Assembly: GCA_964590645.1 (NCBI GenBank)
Contig: CAZPYJ010000004.1
Coordinates: 106,326 to 170,325, forward strand
Direction of reading: 5' to 3'
Source of the DNA: JAGNHN01 sp964590645
GTDB lineage: Bacteria > Bacteroidota > Bacteroidia > Bacteroidales > JAGNHN01
DNA length: 64,000 nucleotides
Every line of letters begins with the position of its first letter. The first letter of the stretch is position 1. This document shows, piece by piece, positions 52,269 through 61,526 of the stretch. The notes under the pieces were generated by a model. That model worked only from the letters and a program-made list of their open reading frames with translations. It searched no databases and had not been told where the DNA came from. Both the position numbers and the translations under genes were made by a program.

Positions 52269-54440
52269 ATGATGCAGAAAAGGGCAGACCAGCCAGACTT
52301 TGACTCAAGCAGCTTCGTCCTGTTTCTCTACCGTTGGAGGAAAACCATCGCCCTGGTGACACTGCTCAGTGTGGCCGCCTCCATCCTCTTCTCCTCCCCC
52401 TGGTTTATCCAACCCAAGTTCAAATCCACCGTGGTGATGTTCCCGGTGTCCAGCAACTCCATCTCCAAAGCATTACTGAGTGAAAACTTTGGTGGAAAGA
52501 CAGACATCCTGGAATTCGGGGAGGAAGAACAGGCCGAGCAAATGCTGCAAATCCTGAACTCCAATAAGATCCGAGATAACATCATCCGCCAGTACCAACT
52601 GATGGAGCATTACGGCATCAAAGCAGATTCACGCTACCGCATCACCCGACTGCACCGCGAATACGACCGCAATATTTCCTTCCGGCGCACCGAATATATG
52701 GCCGTGGAAATCTCTGTGCTGGATACGGATCCCCAAATGGCCGCCGATATTGCCAATGAGATCGCCGAGCTGCTCGACAGTACCAAAAATCAATTACAGA
52801 AACAACGCGCTACCAAGGCCTACGAAATTGTAAAGCATACCTATTTCGACCTGCGATCCCAGGTGCAGGAAATGGAAGATTCCCTCACCTTCCTCCGGAA
52901 GATGGGTGTGCACGACTATGAAAGCCAGTCGGAAATGATCAACCAGCAACTGGCCATCGAAATCGCCCGAGGGAACCAGGCCGGGATCAAAGCCCTGGAA
53001 GAAAAACTGGATATGCTGGCACGCTACGGCGGCCCTTACGTCTCGCTGCGCGATGCACTGGAACACGAAAAGAAACAACTCAGCCTGATCAAGTCCAAGT
53101 ACGAAGAGGCCAAAGTGGATGCGGAACAGGAACTACCCCAGAAGTTTCTGGTCAATACAGCCTATCCCGCGGAAAAGAAATCCTATCCCATCCGCTGGCT
53201 GATTGTCAGTGTGAGCACCATCCTGGCCTTCATCCTGACTATTCTCTTCCTCATCCTGCTGGAAAGCCTGGGGGGAGGCAAAGGCAAAAAAAAAAGTACC
53301 ACGAACAAGCCCCTGAGCTCGCGGGGGCATACGGAGGTGTATCAACGCATCAACGACCCGCCTCAACAGGAAGAACCCAGGGTGACGAATGAAGCGATCA
53401 GAGAAAAAGAAATACCGGATAAAGAGAGAGAAAGAGCAAAACGACACACAGAAGAAAACAGCGCACGGCAAAGCACAGTTATGAACCAGTTCTCAGATAA
53501 TATGAATCTTCTTCAGGTCCTGATCAAATGGCGACGGCACCTGGCGGTGATCACCCTGGTGGCAGCCGTGCTGGCCGTACTGGTTTCCAGTCCGCTGGTC
53601 ATCCAGCCCCGCTTTAAGTCCAGCGCAATGCTCTACCCCTCCAATATCTGGCCCTATTCCGATGAGAGTGAATCAGAGCAAATGTTGCAGCTGCTTAATT
53701 CCACCAGCATACGCGATTCACTCATTGCCGAGTTTGACCTCGCCCGCCATTACGGCATCGATACCGCCGATAAGTATTTCTACTCCACCCTCTACTATAT
53801 GTATTCCCGCTATGTCAAAGTCAGGAAAACGGAGTTTGATGCGGTGCAGATTGAAGTGATGGATACGGATCCCCTGTTGGCCAATGCGATGGTAGGAAGG
53901 ATGATTGAACGGTACAACGGGATGGTGAACAGGCTGCACGACAACAAGTTCCAGGAGGTGATGGTGAATTATGAGGGGGTGCTGCAGAAGAAGAAAGCCC
54001 ACATCGACTCGCTGCGTCAACGCTTATACACCCTCAACGCAGAATACGGCCTCTTGCATTATGAAAGCCAGGCCAGGGAGGTAACCGAGGGTTACCTGGG
54101 TACCCTCGACGGTCCGGGTAACCGCCTGAATATGTCAGCCGTGATGGAGATGAAGCAGAACCTGGAGACACACGGTGCCGAGCTGCTGATGCTGCAGGAG
54201 ATGATCCGCGCGGAAGCCGATGGTTATGCAGAGTTCAAGCTGGACTACGACCAGGCGATGCTGGATGCCAACCGGAATTATACCCACGCTACGGTTATTT
54301 CTCCGCCTTATCCAGCGGATAAGAAAGCCTACCCGGTGCGCTGGCTGATTGTGGTGATGACCACCCTGTCCGCCCTGCTGCTTGCCATTCTTATTATTGC
54401 AGTGATCGAAAACCGCAGGCTCAGGGAATTGCGCTTCTGA
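52269..54440 (+). CDS. double Wzz chain-length determinant protein (two fused units)
   Basis: 723 residues containing two complete Wzz-like units. Unit 1 (about 15-335) and unit 2 (about 405-720) each have helix 1 (FLYRWRKTIALVTL; LIKWRRHLAVITL), the QPxFKSxxxxYP/FP motif, MLQ(I/L)LNS, a DTDP motif, coiled-coil periplasmic helices, and the closing YPAxKKxYPxRWLIV before helix 2. Four membrane helices: about 24-46, 308-332, 424-446, 692-715. A charged Lys/Glu/Arg linker (336-404) joins them on the cytosolic side. There is no tyrosine-kinase domain. It sets polymer length in Wzy-type polysaccharide assembly, consistent with the ligase/polymerase 21 bp downstream. An ATG at 53481 (Met405) could allow separate translation of unit 2. 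Confidence 0.88.
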   Translation: MMQKRADQPDFDSSSFVLFLYRWRKTIALVTLLSVAASILFSSPWFIQPKFKSTVVMFPVSSNSISKALLSENFGGKTDILEFGEEEQAEQMLQILNSNKIRDNIIRQYQLMEHYGIKADSRYRITRLHREYDRNISFRRTEYMAVEISVLDTDPQMAADIANEIAELLDSTKNQLQKQRATKAYEIVKHTYFDLRSQVQEMEDSLTFLRKMGVHDYESQSEMINQQLAIEIARGNQAGIKALEEKLDMLARYGGPYVSLRDALEHEKKQLSLIKSKYEEAKVDAEQELPQKFLVNTAYPAEKKSYPIRWLIVSVSTILAFILTILFLILLESLGGGKGKKKSTTNKPLSSRGHTEVYQRINDPPQQEEPRVTNEAIREKEIPDKERERAKRHTEENSARQSTVMNQFSDNMNLLQVLIKWRRHLAVITLVAAVLAVLVSSPLVIQPRFKSSAMLYPSNIWPYSDESESEQMLQLLNSTSIRDSLIAEFDLARHYGIDTADKYFYSTLYYMYSRYVKVRKTEFDAVQIEVMDTDPLLANAMVGRMIERYNGMVNRLHDNKFQEVMVNYEGVLQKKKAHIDSLRQRLYTLNAEYGLLHYESQAREVTEGYLGTLDGPGNRLNMSAVMEMKQNLETHGAELLMLQEMIRAEADGYAEFKLDYDQAMLDANRNYTHATVISPPYPADKKAYPVRWLIVVMTTLSALLLAILIIAVIENRRLRELRF

Positions 54441-54461
54441 TGCTCAAATCCTTCCATACGA

Positions 54462-55919
54462 ATGAATAAGAAGAAACTCGGATGGGTGTATGGCTTAATG
54501 GCAATGTTCATTGTCCTGAACACCTATTTCATCTCCCAGGAGAAGTTCTTCTTTATGCTTATCCCCCTGATGCTGTTGGTAGGCCTGTTGTTTCTGTTTT
54601 CCCTCGACCGTCTGCTCCTGCTCATCGCCTTCCTCACGCCCTTATCGGTTAACCTGAAAGACAGCGAGTTGGGCGCCGCTATTTCGGTGCCGGCAGAACC
54701 TTTGCTGGTGGGGGTAATGATCTTGTTCGTGATCAAGATGTTGCTGGAAGGGGGCATCGATCGCAGGGTGATCCGTCATCCCATCAGCCTGGCGATTCTT
54801 TTTTACCTTTTCTGGATCGGCATCACCACCCTTACCAGCACAATGCCCTGGGTGAGCGTGAAATCCCTGGTGGCACGCCTCTGGTTCATTATCCCGATGT
54901 TTTACCTGGGCACCCAGCTGTTCCGCGATCATCGGAATATCCGCCGTTTTATATGGCTCTATGCCGCCGGCCTGATCGTGGTGATCCATTATACCGTGAT
55001 CCGTCACGCCCAATTTGGCTTTAATGAAGATATCGGGCATTTTGTGATGCGCCCCTTTTATAATGATCATACCGCCTACGGGGCAATGCAGGCCTTTTTC
55101 CTGCCGATGCTGGCCCATCTGGCATTTTCAAAGCGATACACCCGTTCGATGCGGATTCTGGCAATGATAGCCGGGGCCTATCTTCTGAGTGGGCTTTTCC
55201 TCTCCTTCAGCCGTGCCGCCTGGATCAGCGTGGTGGGGGCCCTGGGGGTGTATGTCTTGTTTTCTCTGCGTATTAAGTTTCAATGGATCGCTTTATCCCT
55301 GGTCACCGTTGTATTGTTGTTTTACAGTTTCCAGCACCAGATCATAGAGCGACTGGAGCGAAACAAGCAGGATTCGTCCAAAGACCTCGTGGAGCACATC
55401 CGCTCTATCACCAATATTTCTTCGGATGCCTCCAATCTCGAGCGCATAAACCGTTGGCAATCCGCTTTGCGGATGTTCCGTGAGAAGCCTGTGTGGGGCT
55501 GGGGTCCGGGAACCTATCAGTTCACCTATGCCCCTTTTCAGCACAGCAAGGAGCGGACGATTATCAGTACCAATGTGGGGGATTTGGGGAATGCCCACAG
55601 TGAGTATATCGGCCCCTTGTCTGAGACAGGTTTGCCGGGTATGCTCAGTGTGCTGCTGCTGGTGGTATTGATCATTTATTATGGATTGAAGATGGCCCGG
55701 CACGGAAGAACGGCCACGGTGCGCAACCTCAGCCTGGCCGCCACCCTGGGGCTGATTTCCTATTTCCTGCACGGATTGCTGAATAACTTTCTGGATACCG
55801 ACAAAGCGGCGGTGCCTTTCTGGGCTTTTGTGGCCATCATTGTCAGCCTGAATGTATATACCGGTACAGGCAGGGAGGACGAAGAAACTGCAGCTGATAA
55901 ACAGGATTTGCAGGAGTAA
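54462..55919 (+). CDS. O-antigen ligase/polymerase (Wzy_C) membrane protein
   Basis: 485 residues, about 10-11 membrane helices, with the large periplasmic loop of the Wzy_C/WaaL family (about 280-400). That loop contains LSFSRAAWIS before it and GWGPGTYQFTYAPFQ, NAHSEYIGPLSETGLPGML at its end; the HSEY motif is diagnostic. It either polymerises repeat units or ligates finished chains to a lipid carrier; the two roles cannot be told apart by sequence. It is 21 bp after the double Wzz gene and probably co-transcribed. Confidence 0.9.
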   Translation: MNKKKLGWVYGLMAMFIVLNTYFISQEKFFFMLIPLMLLVGLLFLFSLDRLLLLIAFLTPLSVNLKDSELGAAISVPAEPLLVGVMILFVIKMLLEGGIDRRVIRHPISLAILFYLFWIGITTLTSTMPWVSVKSLVARLWFIIPMFYLGTQLFRDHRNIRRFIWLYAAGLIVVIHYTVIRHAQFGFNEDIGHFVMRPFYNDHTAYGAMQAFFLPMLAHLAFSKRYTRSMRILAMIAGAYLLSGLFLSFSRAAWISVVGALGVYVLFSLRIKFQWIALSLVTVVLLFYSFQHQIIERLERNKQDSSKDLVEHIRSITNISSDASNLERINRWQSALRMFREKPVWGWGPGTYQFTYAPFQHSKERTIISTNVGDLGNAHSEYIGPLSETGLPGMLSVLLLVVLIIYYGLKMARHGRTATVRNLSLAATLGLISYFLHGLLNNFLDTDKAAVPFWAFVAIIVSLNVYTGTGREDEETAADKQDLQE

Positions 55920-56112
55920 TCTCTGCTGTGCGTCGCTTTCACCTTGTGGATTCTAAGGTTTCCAGGGGAAGCTTTTTGGGGAGGATGTTCGACTTACAAA
56001 TGTGATTTGACAAGCAACTTTGCATATTGGCCCTCCACTTAAAGGTGATGGCAAAATGCGTTGAATCAAATTAATAGACCAGTTATTCTAAAACGTTTAA
56101 TACCCTGGTTAA

Positions 56113-57162
56113 ATGACATCCTATAGCACACCTGTTTTATTCTTCTTGAGCCTGACGGCTGTTTTTCTTTTTGCCACGTGCCAGAAAAAGGAAAAGCAAG
56201 TAGAGAACCGACCACCTACGCTGTCTTTGTCGTTTGACCAGGCTGGGAAGGAATATCTTCAGAGCGACACAGTCCGAATGGTACTTGAGGCCTCAGATCC
56301 GGAGGGTGAGCTTGCCGAAGGGGTCTTAACTATCGTCAGGATAGATGGTCCTGGTATCAGGACTGAGTATCTGAATGGATTTCCACAAACGATCTTCTGG
56401 GAGACCCACGACGCTGTGGATGGTTTATACCGGATCAATGCATCGGTGGCTGACAACCTGAATGAGTATGCGCAGGTGACTGACACCGTCGAAATCGTCC
56501 TGGGTGACGGGCCGTTGAATGCTCCTTGTCCCGATGTTCCGCAGTTAACGTACGAGGGCCAGACTTACAATACCATCAAAATTGGTACACAGTGCTGGAT
56601 GGCGGAGAATCTTAATGTGGGCACCTTGTCGAACAACACCCAAACCAATAATGGTGTCATCGAGAAATACTGCGTCCAGAGCAACCTTGACAGCTGTCTG
56701 GTTTACGGAGGGCTATATACCTGGGCTGAAGCGATGCAGTACACAGGTTCTGAAGGTGGGCAGGGCATCTGTCCACCAGGCTGGCATATTCCTACCGATG
56801 CAGATTGGATGGCGCTGGAGGCTGAAGTGGATACAAAGTATGGAGATGATCCCTCAATTTGGATAGCAGAAGGTTGGCGAGGGACAAATGTTGGCGGACG
56901 CTTAAAGACCCGGGGTCCAAGATATTGGGAAATGCCTTTCAATACAGGTTCATCTAATCTAAGTGGTTTTTCCCTGAAAGGAGCCGGCTGGGCTGAGAGT
57001 TCTTCTGCCACATCTGTAAGGTCGGAGAATCGTCTATGGTCATCATCAGCATCAGATGCAGAGAATGCCTGGATAAGATCATATGTCTTGGCTGAAATGG
57101 CCTCCTGGAGATCAACTTCAACGATGGATTTCGCGTATTCAGTAAGGTGTATTAAAGATTAA
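56113..57162 (+). CDS. FISUMP-domain lipoprotein
   Basis: 349 residues. Lipoprotein signal with Cys23 (FLFATCQKK). An Ig/PKD-like region follows (about 35-135, PPTLSLSF...LEASDPEGEL). Then a FISUMP (Fibrobacter succinogenes major paralogous) domain: YNTIKIGTQCWMAENLNVGT (about 155-174), YGGLYTWAEAM, GICPPGWHIPTDADWMALE, VGGRLKTRG, FSLKGAGW and the terminal AYSVRCIKD. These domains occur on surface lipoproteins and adhesins; they resemble the C-type-lectin-like fold of formylglycine-generating enzymes. The ligand is unknown. It follows the polysaccharide genes after 193 bp and may be part of the surface-display set. Confidence 0.88.
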   Translation: MTSYSTPVLFFLSLTAVFLFATCQKKEKQVENRPPTLSLSFDQAGKEYLQSDTVRMVLEASDPEGELAEGVLTIVRIDGPGIRTEYLNGFPQTIFWETHDAVDGLYRINASVADNLNEYAQVTDTVEIVLGDGPLNAPCPDVPQLTYEGQTYNTIKIGTQCWMAENLNVGTLSNNTQTNNGVIEKYCVQSNLDSCLVYGGLYTWAEAMQYTGSEGGQGICPPGWHIPTDADWMALEAEVDTKYGDDPSIWIAEGWRGTNVGGRLKTRGPRYWEMPFNTGSSNLSGFSLKGAGWAESSSATSVRSENRLWSSSASDAENAWIRSYVLAEMASWRSTSTMDFAYSVRCIKD

Positions 57163-57654
57163 GTGCGCCCAGACGCACACGAAGCGGTCAGTCGTCAACA
57201 GACTGATCCATAAAAGTGAGCTTGCTGTAGACAAGATGGTGGGCTGCAAAAAAAATGAATCGACATGGGAAGAAACGAGCTGTTACAGAAAAACAGAAGT
57301 CTCACAGAAAATCATGCTGATACAATGAGTAGCAGACTTGACCCACCGATAGGGGCTATCAGGAGAACCTATCAAACCACTCTGCTGTGCGTAGCGTCCT
57401 CGCTACGCACGAATTAGAGCATATGCGCCAGCCAGCTAGCGCGCGGCTTCAGTCGCGTGCGGATGAGGCTACGGCGGATAATAAGGTCGTCTTCAGCCGA
57501 CCAATTCAAATATTATCGGATTCATTATTTTACTTCGCGCTCGCACTCGAAATCGCACTCGAACTAAGTCCGTCTGCAGGCGTCAGAGATTATTTATAGA
57601 CAAAAGGGCTGCCCCCTTATGGAAGCAGCCCTGGCAAGTAAAGATCCTCGTGTC
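57163..57654. repeat. non-coding segment with repeat R3, copy A
   Basis: No gene. R3 spans about 57382-57600: a 10-bp perfect hairpin GTGCGTAGCG-tcct-CGCTACGCAC (57387-57410), a GCGCGCGGCTTCAGTCGCG stem-like block, ATTCAAATATTATCGG, TTCATTATTTTACTTC, then a CTCG-rich hexamer tract and GCGTCAGAGATTATTTAT. It matches 60336-60562 in the same order and orientation. Confidence 0.7.
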
Positions 57655-60054
57655 TTAGCGTGCTATTTGAAGTTTGCTTGTAGTGCGGGTTTGATTGTCT
57701 TCGATGACAACGAAATAGGTTCCGTTCCTCAGACCTTGCAAACCGAGGGTGGTTTGATGAATACCAGCTGGAAGCATACCTGTGAAGTCGCTGGCGACTT
57801 CTTTGCCCATCAGATCATACATCCGTATCCTGACTTCGCTTTGGTCAGAAATCTCAAACTGAACATTCACGTCATTGATGGCCGGATTAGGATAAATTTT
57901 GGTATCCAGGATTTTGTCGTACTTATTCATCCCCACGGTTATGGGTAAGGGAATGAGATTGCCACCGGAAGACAGGGCAGCGAAGAGTCCGAAGGCCGGT
58001 CCGTTATTGTTCACAGCAGGGTTGAGGAAACCGGAAGCCACCAATACCAAGGCCTGATTGTTTAATCCCAGGCCTGCAAGGGGTGCCTGGTAGGCGACGA
58101 CGGTATTCATCCCTGTACTGTCACGTACTTCGAGGATGTAATTATCGGTGGGTAGCTCGAGATAGCCACGGAATTCATTGTAAGCGAAGTTATCAATAAT
58201 GGTTCCAGCGCCGACGCCTGTTTCAACTACGTCAACAACAGGGGCATCGGGTGAGCCGTGGAAAGCCAGAACATCGGTATTGCCGGTTTGGGAAGATGTC
58301 TCACGTCCCAGGGCATAGACCTCCAGGTTGAAAGGTTTGAAATCGTTGTAGCCCGTGCTCACAACCAAGCCATTGGCCACAATAACATAGGTCTCGCCCT
58401 CGGTCAGGGTATAGTTGAACTTTGCCACGGGATTGGTAGTGTCGGTGCTGCTGGGAGCGGCGATGGTGATATCAATGGCTTGACCAGCAGGCACGCTTAC
58501 GAAAGGGCTGGCCTGACGGAACATAAAGTCATCCAGGATGCGCTCGTTGTTGAGCCAGATATCGACAGAAGCAGCGGCGGCATCCGGGCTATTGTGAATG
58601 ACCTGTACACGTGCCGTGGTATATTCGGGCAGGGCAACCAGGCTACCACCGGCAGGCAGGGCAGCGAAGAGTCCGAAAGCCGGACCGTTATTGTTCACAG
58701 CAGGGTTGAGGAAACCGGAAGCCACCAATACCAAGGCCTGATTGTTTAATCCCAGGCCTGCAAGGGGTGCCTGGTAGGCGACGACGGTATTCATCCCTGT
58801 ACTGTCACGTACTTCGAGGATGTAATTATCGGTGGGTAGCTCGAGATAGCCACGGAATTCATTGTAAGCGAAGTTATCAATAATGGTTCCAGCGCCGACG
58901 CCTGTTTCAACTACGTCAACAACAGGGGCATCGGGTGAGCCGTGAAATGCCAGGACATCGGTATTGCCGGTTTGAGAAGATGCCTCACGTCCCAGGGCAT
59001 AGACCTCCAGGTTGAAAGGTTTGAAATCGTTGTAGCCTGTGCTCACAACCAAACCATTGGCTACAATAACATAGGTCTCTCCCTCGGTCAGGGTATAGTT
59101 GAATTTTGCCACCGGATTGGTAGTATCGGTGCTGCTGGGAGCGGCGATGGTGATATCAATGGCTTGACCAGCAGGCACGCTTACGAAAGGGCTGGCCTGA
59201 CGGAACATAAAGTCATCCAGGATGCGCTCGTTGTTGAGCCAGATATCTACTGAAGCAGCGGCGGCATCCGGACTATTGTGAATGACCTGGACACGTGCCG
59301 TGGTATATTCGGGCAGGGCGATCAGGTTACCACCGGCAGGCAGGGCAGCGAAGAGTCCGAAGGCTGGTCCGTTGTTGTTCACAGCAGGGTTTAGGAAACC
59401 GGAAGCCAGCAATACCAATGCCTGATTGTTTAATCCCAGGCCTGCCAGGGGTGCCTGGTAGGCGACGACGGTATTCATCCCTGTACTGTCACGGATCTCA
59501 AGGATATAATCGGCGGTGGGGAGTTCGAGATAGCCACGGAATTCATTGTAAGCGAAGTTATTAATGATGGTGCCAGCGCCGACGCCTGTTTCAACTACGT
59601 CAACAACAGGGGCATCGGGTGAGCCGTGAAATGCCAGGACATCGGTATTGCCGGTTTGAGAAGATGCCTCACGTCCCAGGGCATAGACCTCCAGGTTGAA
59701 GACAGGTGAGGGAGTGTACCCGGTGGATGTGCTGAGGATGCCGCTGGCAACAGCAATATAAGTTTGATTCTGTGTCAGTACCACTTGTTTTATTGAAAGA
59801 GCTTGTGTCCAACTGGTGCTGTTTGGTGGAGCAATGCTAATGTTAAGAAGTACACCGGAAGGCGCATCTATAAAAGGTGTAGCGGTACGAAACTCGAAGT
59901 TGCTTAATAGCTTGGTGTTGTTTAGCCATACATCCACAACGGCGGCAGCGATGTCGGGGCTATTGTGAATGATTTGAATCCTGGCCGTAGCGTTGGCTAT
60001 CATCAAGGGCAGAATCAAGGCGATGGTAACTAGGGTAATTTTTACGGTTTTCAT
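57655..60054 (-). CDS. DUF4397 triple-repeat T9SS surface protein
   Basis: 799 residues. Signal peptide MKTVKITLVTIALILPLMIANATA; the frame is open nine codons further but ATG 60054 gives the normal leader. Three units of 228 residues follow. Each has two DUF4397 halves: (R)(V/I)Q(V/I)IHNSPD...DIWLNN and VLAFHGSPDAPVVDVVETG. Units 2 and 3 are nearly identical also at DNA level (period 684 bp). Unit 1 has a diverged first half. The C-terminal 80 residues form a type A T9SS sorting domain (IYPNPAINDVNV, MYDLMGKEVAS, LRNGTYFVVIED, KLQIAR). It is secreted and surface-bound; DUF4397 has a beta-sandwich-like fold of unknown role. Confidence 0.9.
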   Translation of the reverse strand: MKTVKITLVTIALILPLMIANATARIQIIHNSPDIAAAVVDVWLNNTKLLSNFEFRTATPFIDAPSGVLLNISIAPPNSTSWTQALSIKQVVLTQNQTYIAVASGILSTSTGYTPSPVFNLEVYALGREASSQTGNTDVLAFHGSPDAPVVDVVETGVGAGTIINNFAYNEFRGYLELPTADYILEIRDSTGMNTVVAYQAPLAGLGLNNQALVLLASGFLNPAVNNNGPAFGLFAALPAGGNLIALPEYTTARVQVIHNSPDAAAASVDIWLNNERILDDFMFRQASPFVSVPAGQAIDITIAAPSSTDTTNPVAKFNYTLTEGETYVIVANGLVVSTGYNDFKPFNLEVYALGREASSQTGNTDVLAFHGSPDAPVVDVVETGVGAGTIIDNFAYNEFRGYLELPTDNYILEVRDSTGMNTVVAYQAPLAGLGLNNQALVLVASGFLNPAVNNNGPAFGLFAALPAGGSLVALPEYTTARVQVIHNSPDAAAASVDIWLNNERILDDFMFRQASPFVSVPAGQAIDITIAAPSSTDTTNPVAKFNYTLTEGETYVIVANGLVVSTGYNDFKPFNLEVYALGRETSSQTGNTDVLAFHGSPDAPVVDVVETGVGAGTIIDNFAYNEFRGYLELPTDNYILEVRDSTGMNTVVAYQAPLAGLGLNNQALVLVASGFLNPAVNNNGPAFGLFAALSSGGNLIPLPITVGMNKYDKILDTKIYPNPAINDVNVQFEISDQSEVRIRMYDLMGKEVASDFTGMLPAGIHQTTLGLQGLRNGTYFVVIEDNQTRTTSKLQIAR
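57960..59990 (-). repeat. 684-bp internal tandem repeat, three units
   Basis: The block GGTTCCAGCGCCGACGCCTG begins at 58201 and 58885, and with one change at 59569: exact 684-bp steps (228 codons). Units differ by a few third-position changes only, apart from the first half of the N-terminal unit. Confidence 0.9.
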
Positions 60055-60335
60055 TGGGCTTGAGATTTTAGTTATGCCCAAGTAACAGCCTTAGCAGGTG
60101 TAATGTTTACCAATAATCATAAAACATTAAACATAAATATCTATAAATATACTTAAATAACTGATAAATAATGCTATACAAATTGTTATGTTTAAAAAAA
60201 TTAACATATAATTATACATTATTACTTAATATCTACTCAAATATATCCTCTCCCGCTACCTAGCTAATACTATATTTTTAAGCCCCCGGCCAAGTGCATC
60301 TTGTTTTTAATGAAGGAAAAGATGCAGCCTTCACT
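60055..60335. other. AT-rich upstream region of the DUF4397 gene
   Basis: Gene-free and very AT-rich between 60110 and 60270, with runs of TTAACATATAATTATACATT type. It is the likely promoter region of the DUF4397 gene, but no exact TAnnTTTG box was found on the minus strand. Confidence 0.4.
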
Positions 60336-60562
60336 ATGCTGTGCGTATTGTCCTTGCTAAGAACGTCAAAGAGCGTATGCTCCAGCCAACTGAAAGATCG
60401 CTCCTGCGCCGTTTCCGTCACTCGCAGGGGAGCAACTTGTCTTCATCCGGTCTATTCAAATATTATCGGTTTCATTATTTTACTTCATACTCGCGCTCGG
60501 GCTCGGGCTCGAACTCGAACTCGAACTAGGTACTTCCGCACGCGTCAGAAATTATTTATTAC
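60336..60562. repeat. repeat R3, copy B, with CTCGGG/CTCGAA hexamer tract
   Basis: Shares CTGTGCGTA, TCCT-GCTA, CAGCCA, ATTCAAATATTATCGG, TTCATTATTTTACTTC and GCGTCAGA(A/G)ATTATTTAT with copy A. The hexamer tract (60491-60528) reads CTCGCG, CTCGGG x2, CTCGAA x3, then CTAGG. The hairpin arms of copy A have decayed here. It ends 7 bp before the lpxD stop codon. Confidence 0.7.
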
Positions 60563-60569
60563 GGAATAA

Positions 60570-61517
60570 TCAGCGCTCTTTTTCGAGGGCTCTGAGCCTT
60601 TCGAGGATTTCAGGAAGTTGTCGCATCATTGCCTTTTCCTTCCAGGCGGCACGGGCTTCCTGCACAGGGATGCCGAAATAGACTTTATTCCCTGCAATGC
60701 TTTTATCCACCCCCGATTTGGCCAGTACCACCGCACCGGCTCCGATTACAATGTCTTTCTGAATGGCCACCTGCCCCCAGAGGATGACATCGTCTTCAAT
60801 CACGGTAACCCCGGCAATGGCCACGTGTGAAGCCAGGATGCAGCGTTTTCCCACCACGGTGTCGTGCCCGATCTGGATATGGTTGTCCAGCTTGGTATAT
60901 TCCCCGATGCAGGTATCCCCGGAAACCCCTTTGTCGATGGTGCAGCAGGCACCGATCTCCACATTGTCCCCGATGATCACCCTGCCACAGGATTCCAGCT
61001 TATCAATGCGGTTATTTCTTTTCTTGAAATAGAAGCCATCCGCTCCGATCACGGTACCGGAATGGATGATCACATTGTCGCCGATAATGCTGTGATCATA
61101 AATGCTCACATTGGCGTGGATGAGGCAATTTTTTCCGATGGTGACATTGTTGCCGATGAAGGCACCGGGCTGGATGTGGCTCCCTTCCCCGATGACGGCT
61201 TTCGGACTGATCAGGGCCGGGGAAGGCTCGAAACTTCGGAAGCGCAGGACCAGGTTCACATATGCTGTGAAAGGATCGTCGTGGAAGATGAGTGCTTTGC
61301 CTTCCGGAGCTTCCACTTCTTTGTTGATGATAATGGTTGTAGCTGCCGAACGGAGCACCTTATCGTAGTATTTGGGATGATCTACAAAGGTAATGTCGCC
61401 CTTTTCCACACAATGGATCTCATTGATCCCGGTGATCAGGTGCCCGGGATCGCCGATGGCTTTGCCACCCGTCCAGGCCGTGATTTGTTCAAGCCTGACG
61501 GCTTCTTTCAGCTTCAT
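60570..61517 (-). CDS. lpxD: LpxD-like UDP-3-O-acylglucosamine N-acyltransferase
   Basis: 315 residues: an N-terminal uridine-binding-like domain (about 1-95) and a left-handed beta-helix of hexapeptide repeats (about 100-275, e.g. VIGEGSHIQPGAFIGNNVTIG). LpxD features include VIGADGF (157-162), His213 in LDNHIQIGHD matching the catalytic His, and a C-terminal helix. LpxD adds the N-linked 3-hydroxyacyl chain in lipid A synthesis. It lies 9 bp after efp; Bacteroidota often carry a second, shorter LpxD-like gene at this efp position besides the one in the lpx cluster, so this may be the paralogue rather than the main enzyme. Confidence 0.88.
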   Translation of the reverse strand: MKLKEAVRLEQITAWTGGKAIGDPGHLITGINEIHCVEKGDITFVDHPKYYDKVLRSAATTIIINKEVEAPEGKALIFHDDPFTAYVNLVLRFRSFEPSPALISPKAVIGEGSHIQPGAFIGNNVTIGKNCLIHANVSIYDHSIIGDNVIIHSGTVIGADGFYFKKRNNRIDKLESCGRVIIGDNVEIGACCTIDKGVSGDTCIGEYTKLDNHIQIGHDTVVGKRCILASHVAIAGVTVIEDDVILWGQVAIQKDIVIGAGAVVLAKSGVDKSIAGNKVYFGIPVQEARAAWKEKAMMRQLPEILERLRALEKER

Positions 61518-61526
61518 AGAAACAGA

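Noticed and set aside
53275..53490. Frameshift or read-through joining two separate Wzz genes
   Set aside because: The linker is in a single open frame of charged residues with no stop in this frame, so from the sequence alone a real fusion is the simpler reading; read-level confirmation is still listed in the finding.
60294..60569. Open frame of 91 codons with an arginine/threonine-rich end
   Set aside because: It reads through repeat R3 and its CTCGAA hexamers; the Arg-Ala-Arg-Thr pattern is a product of the microsatellite.
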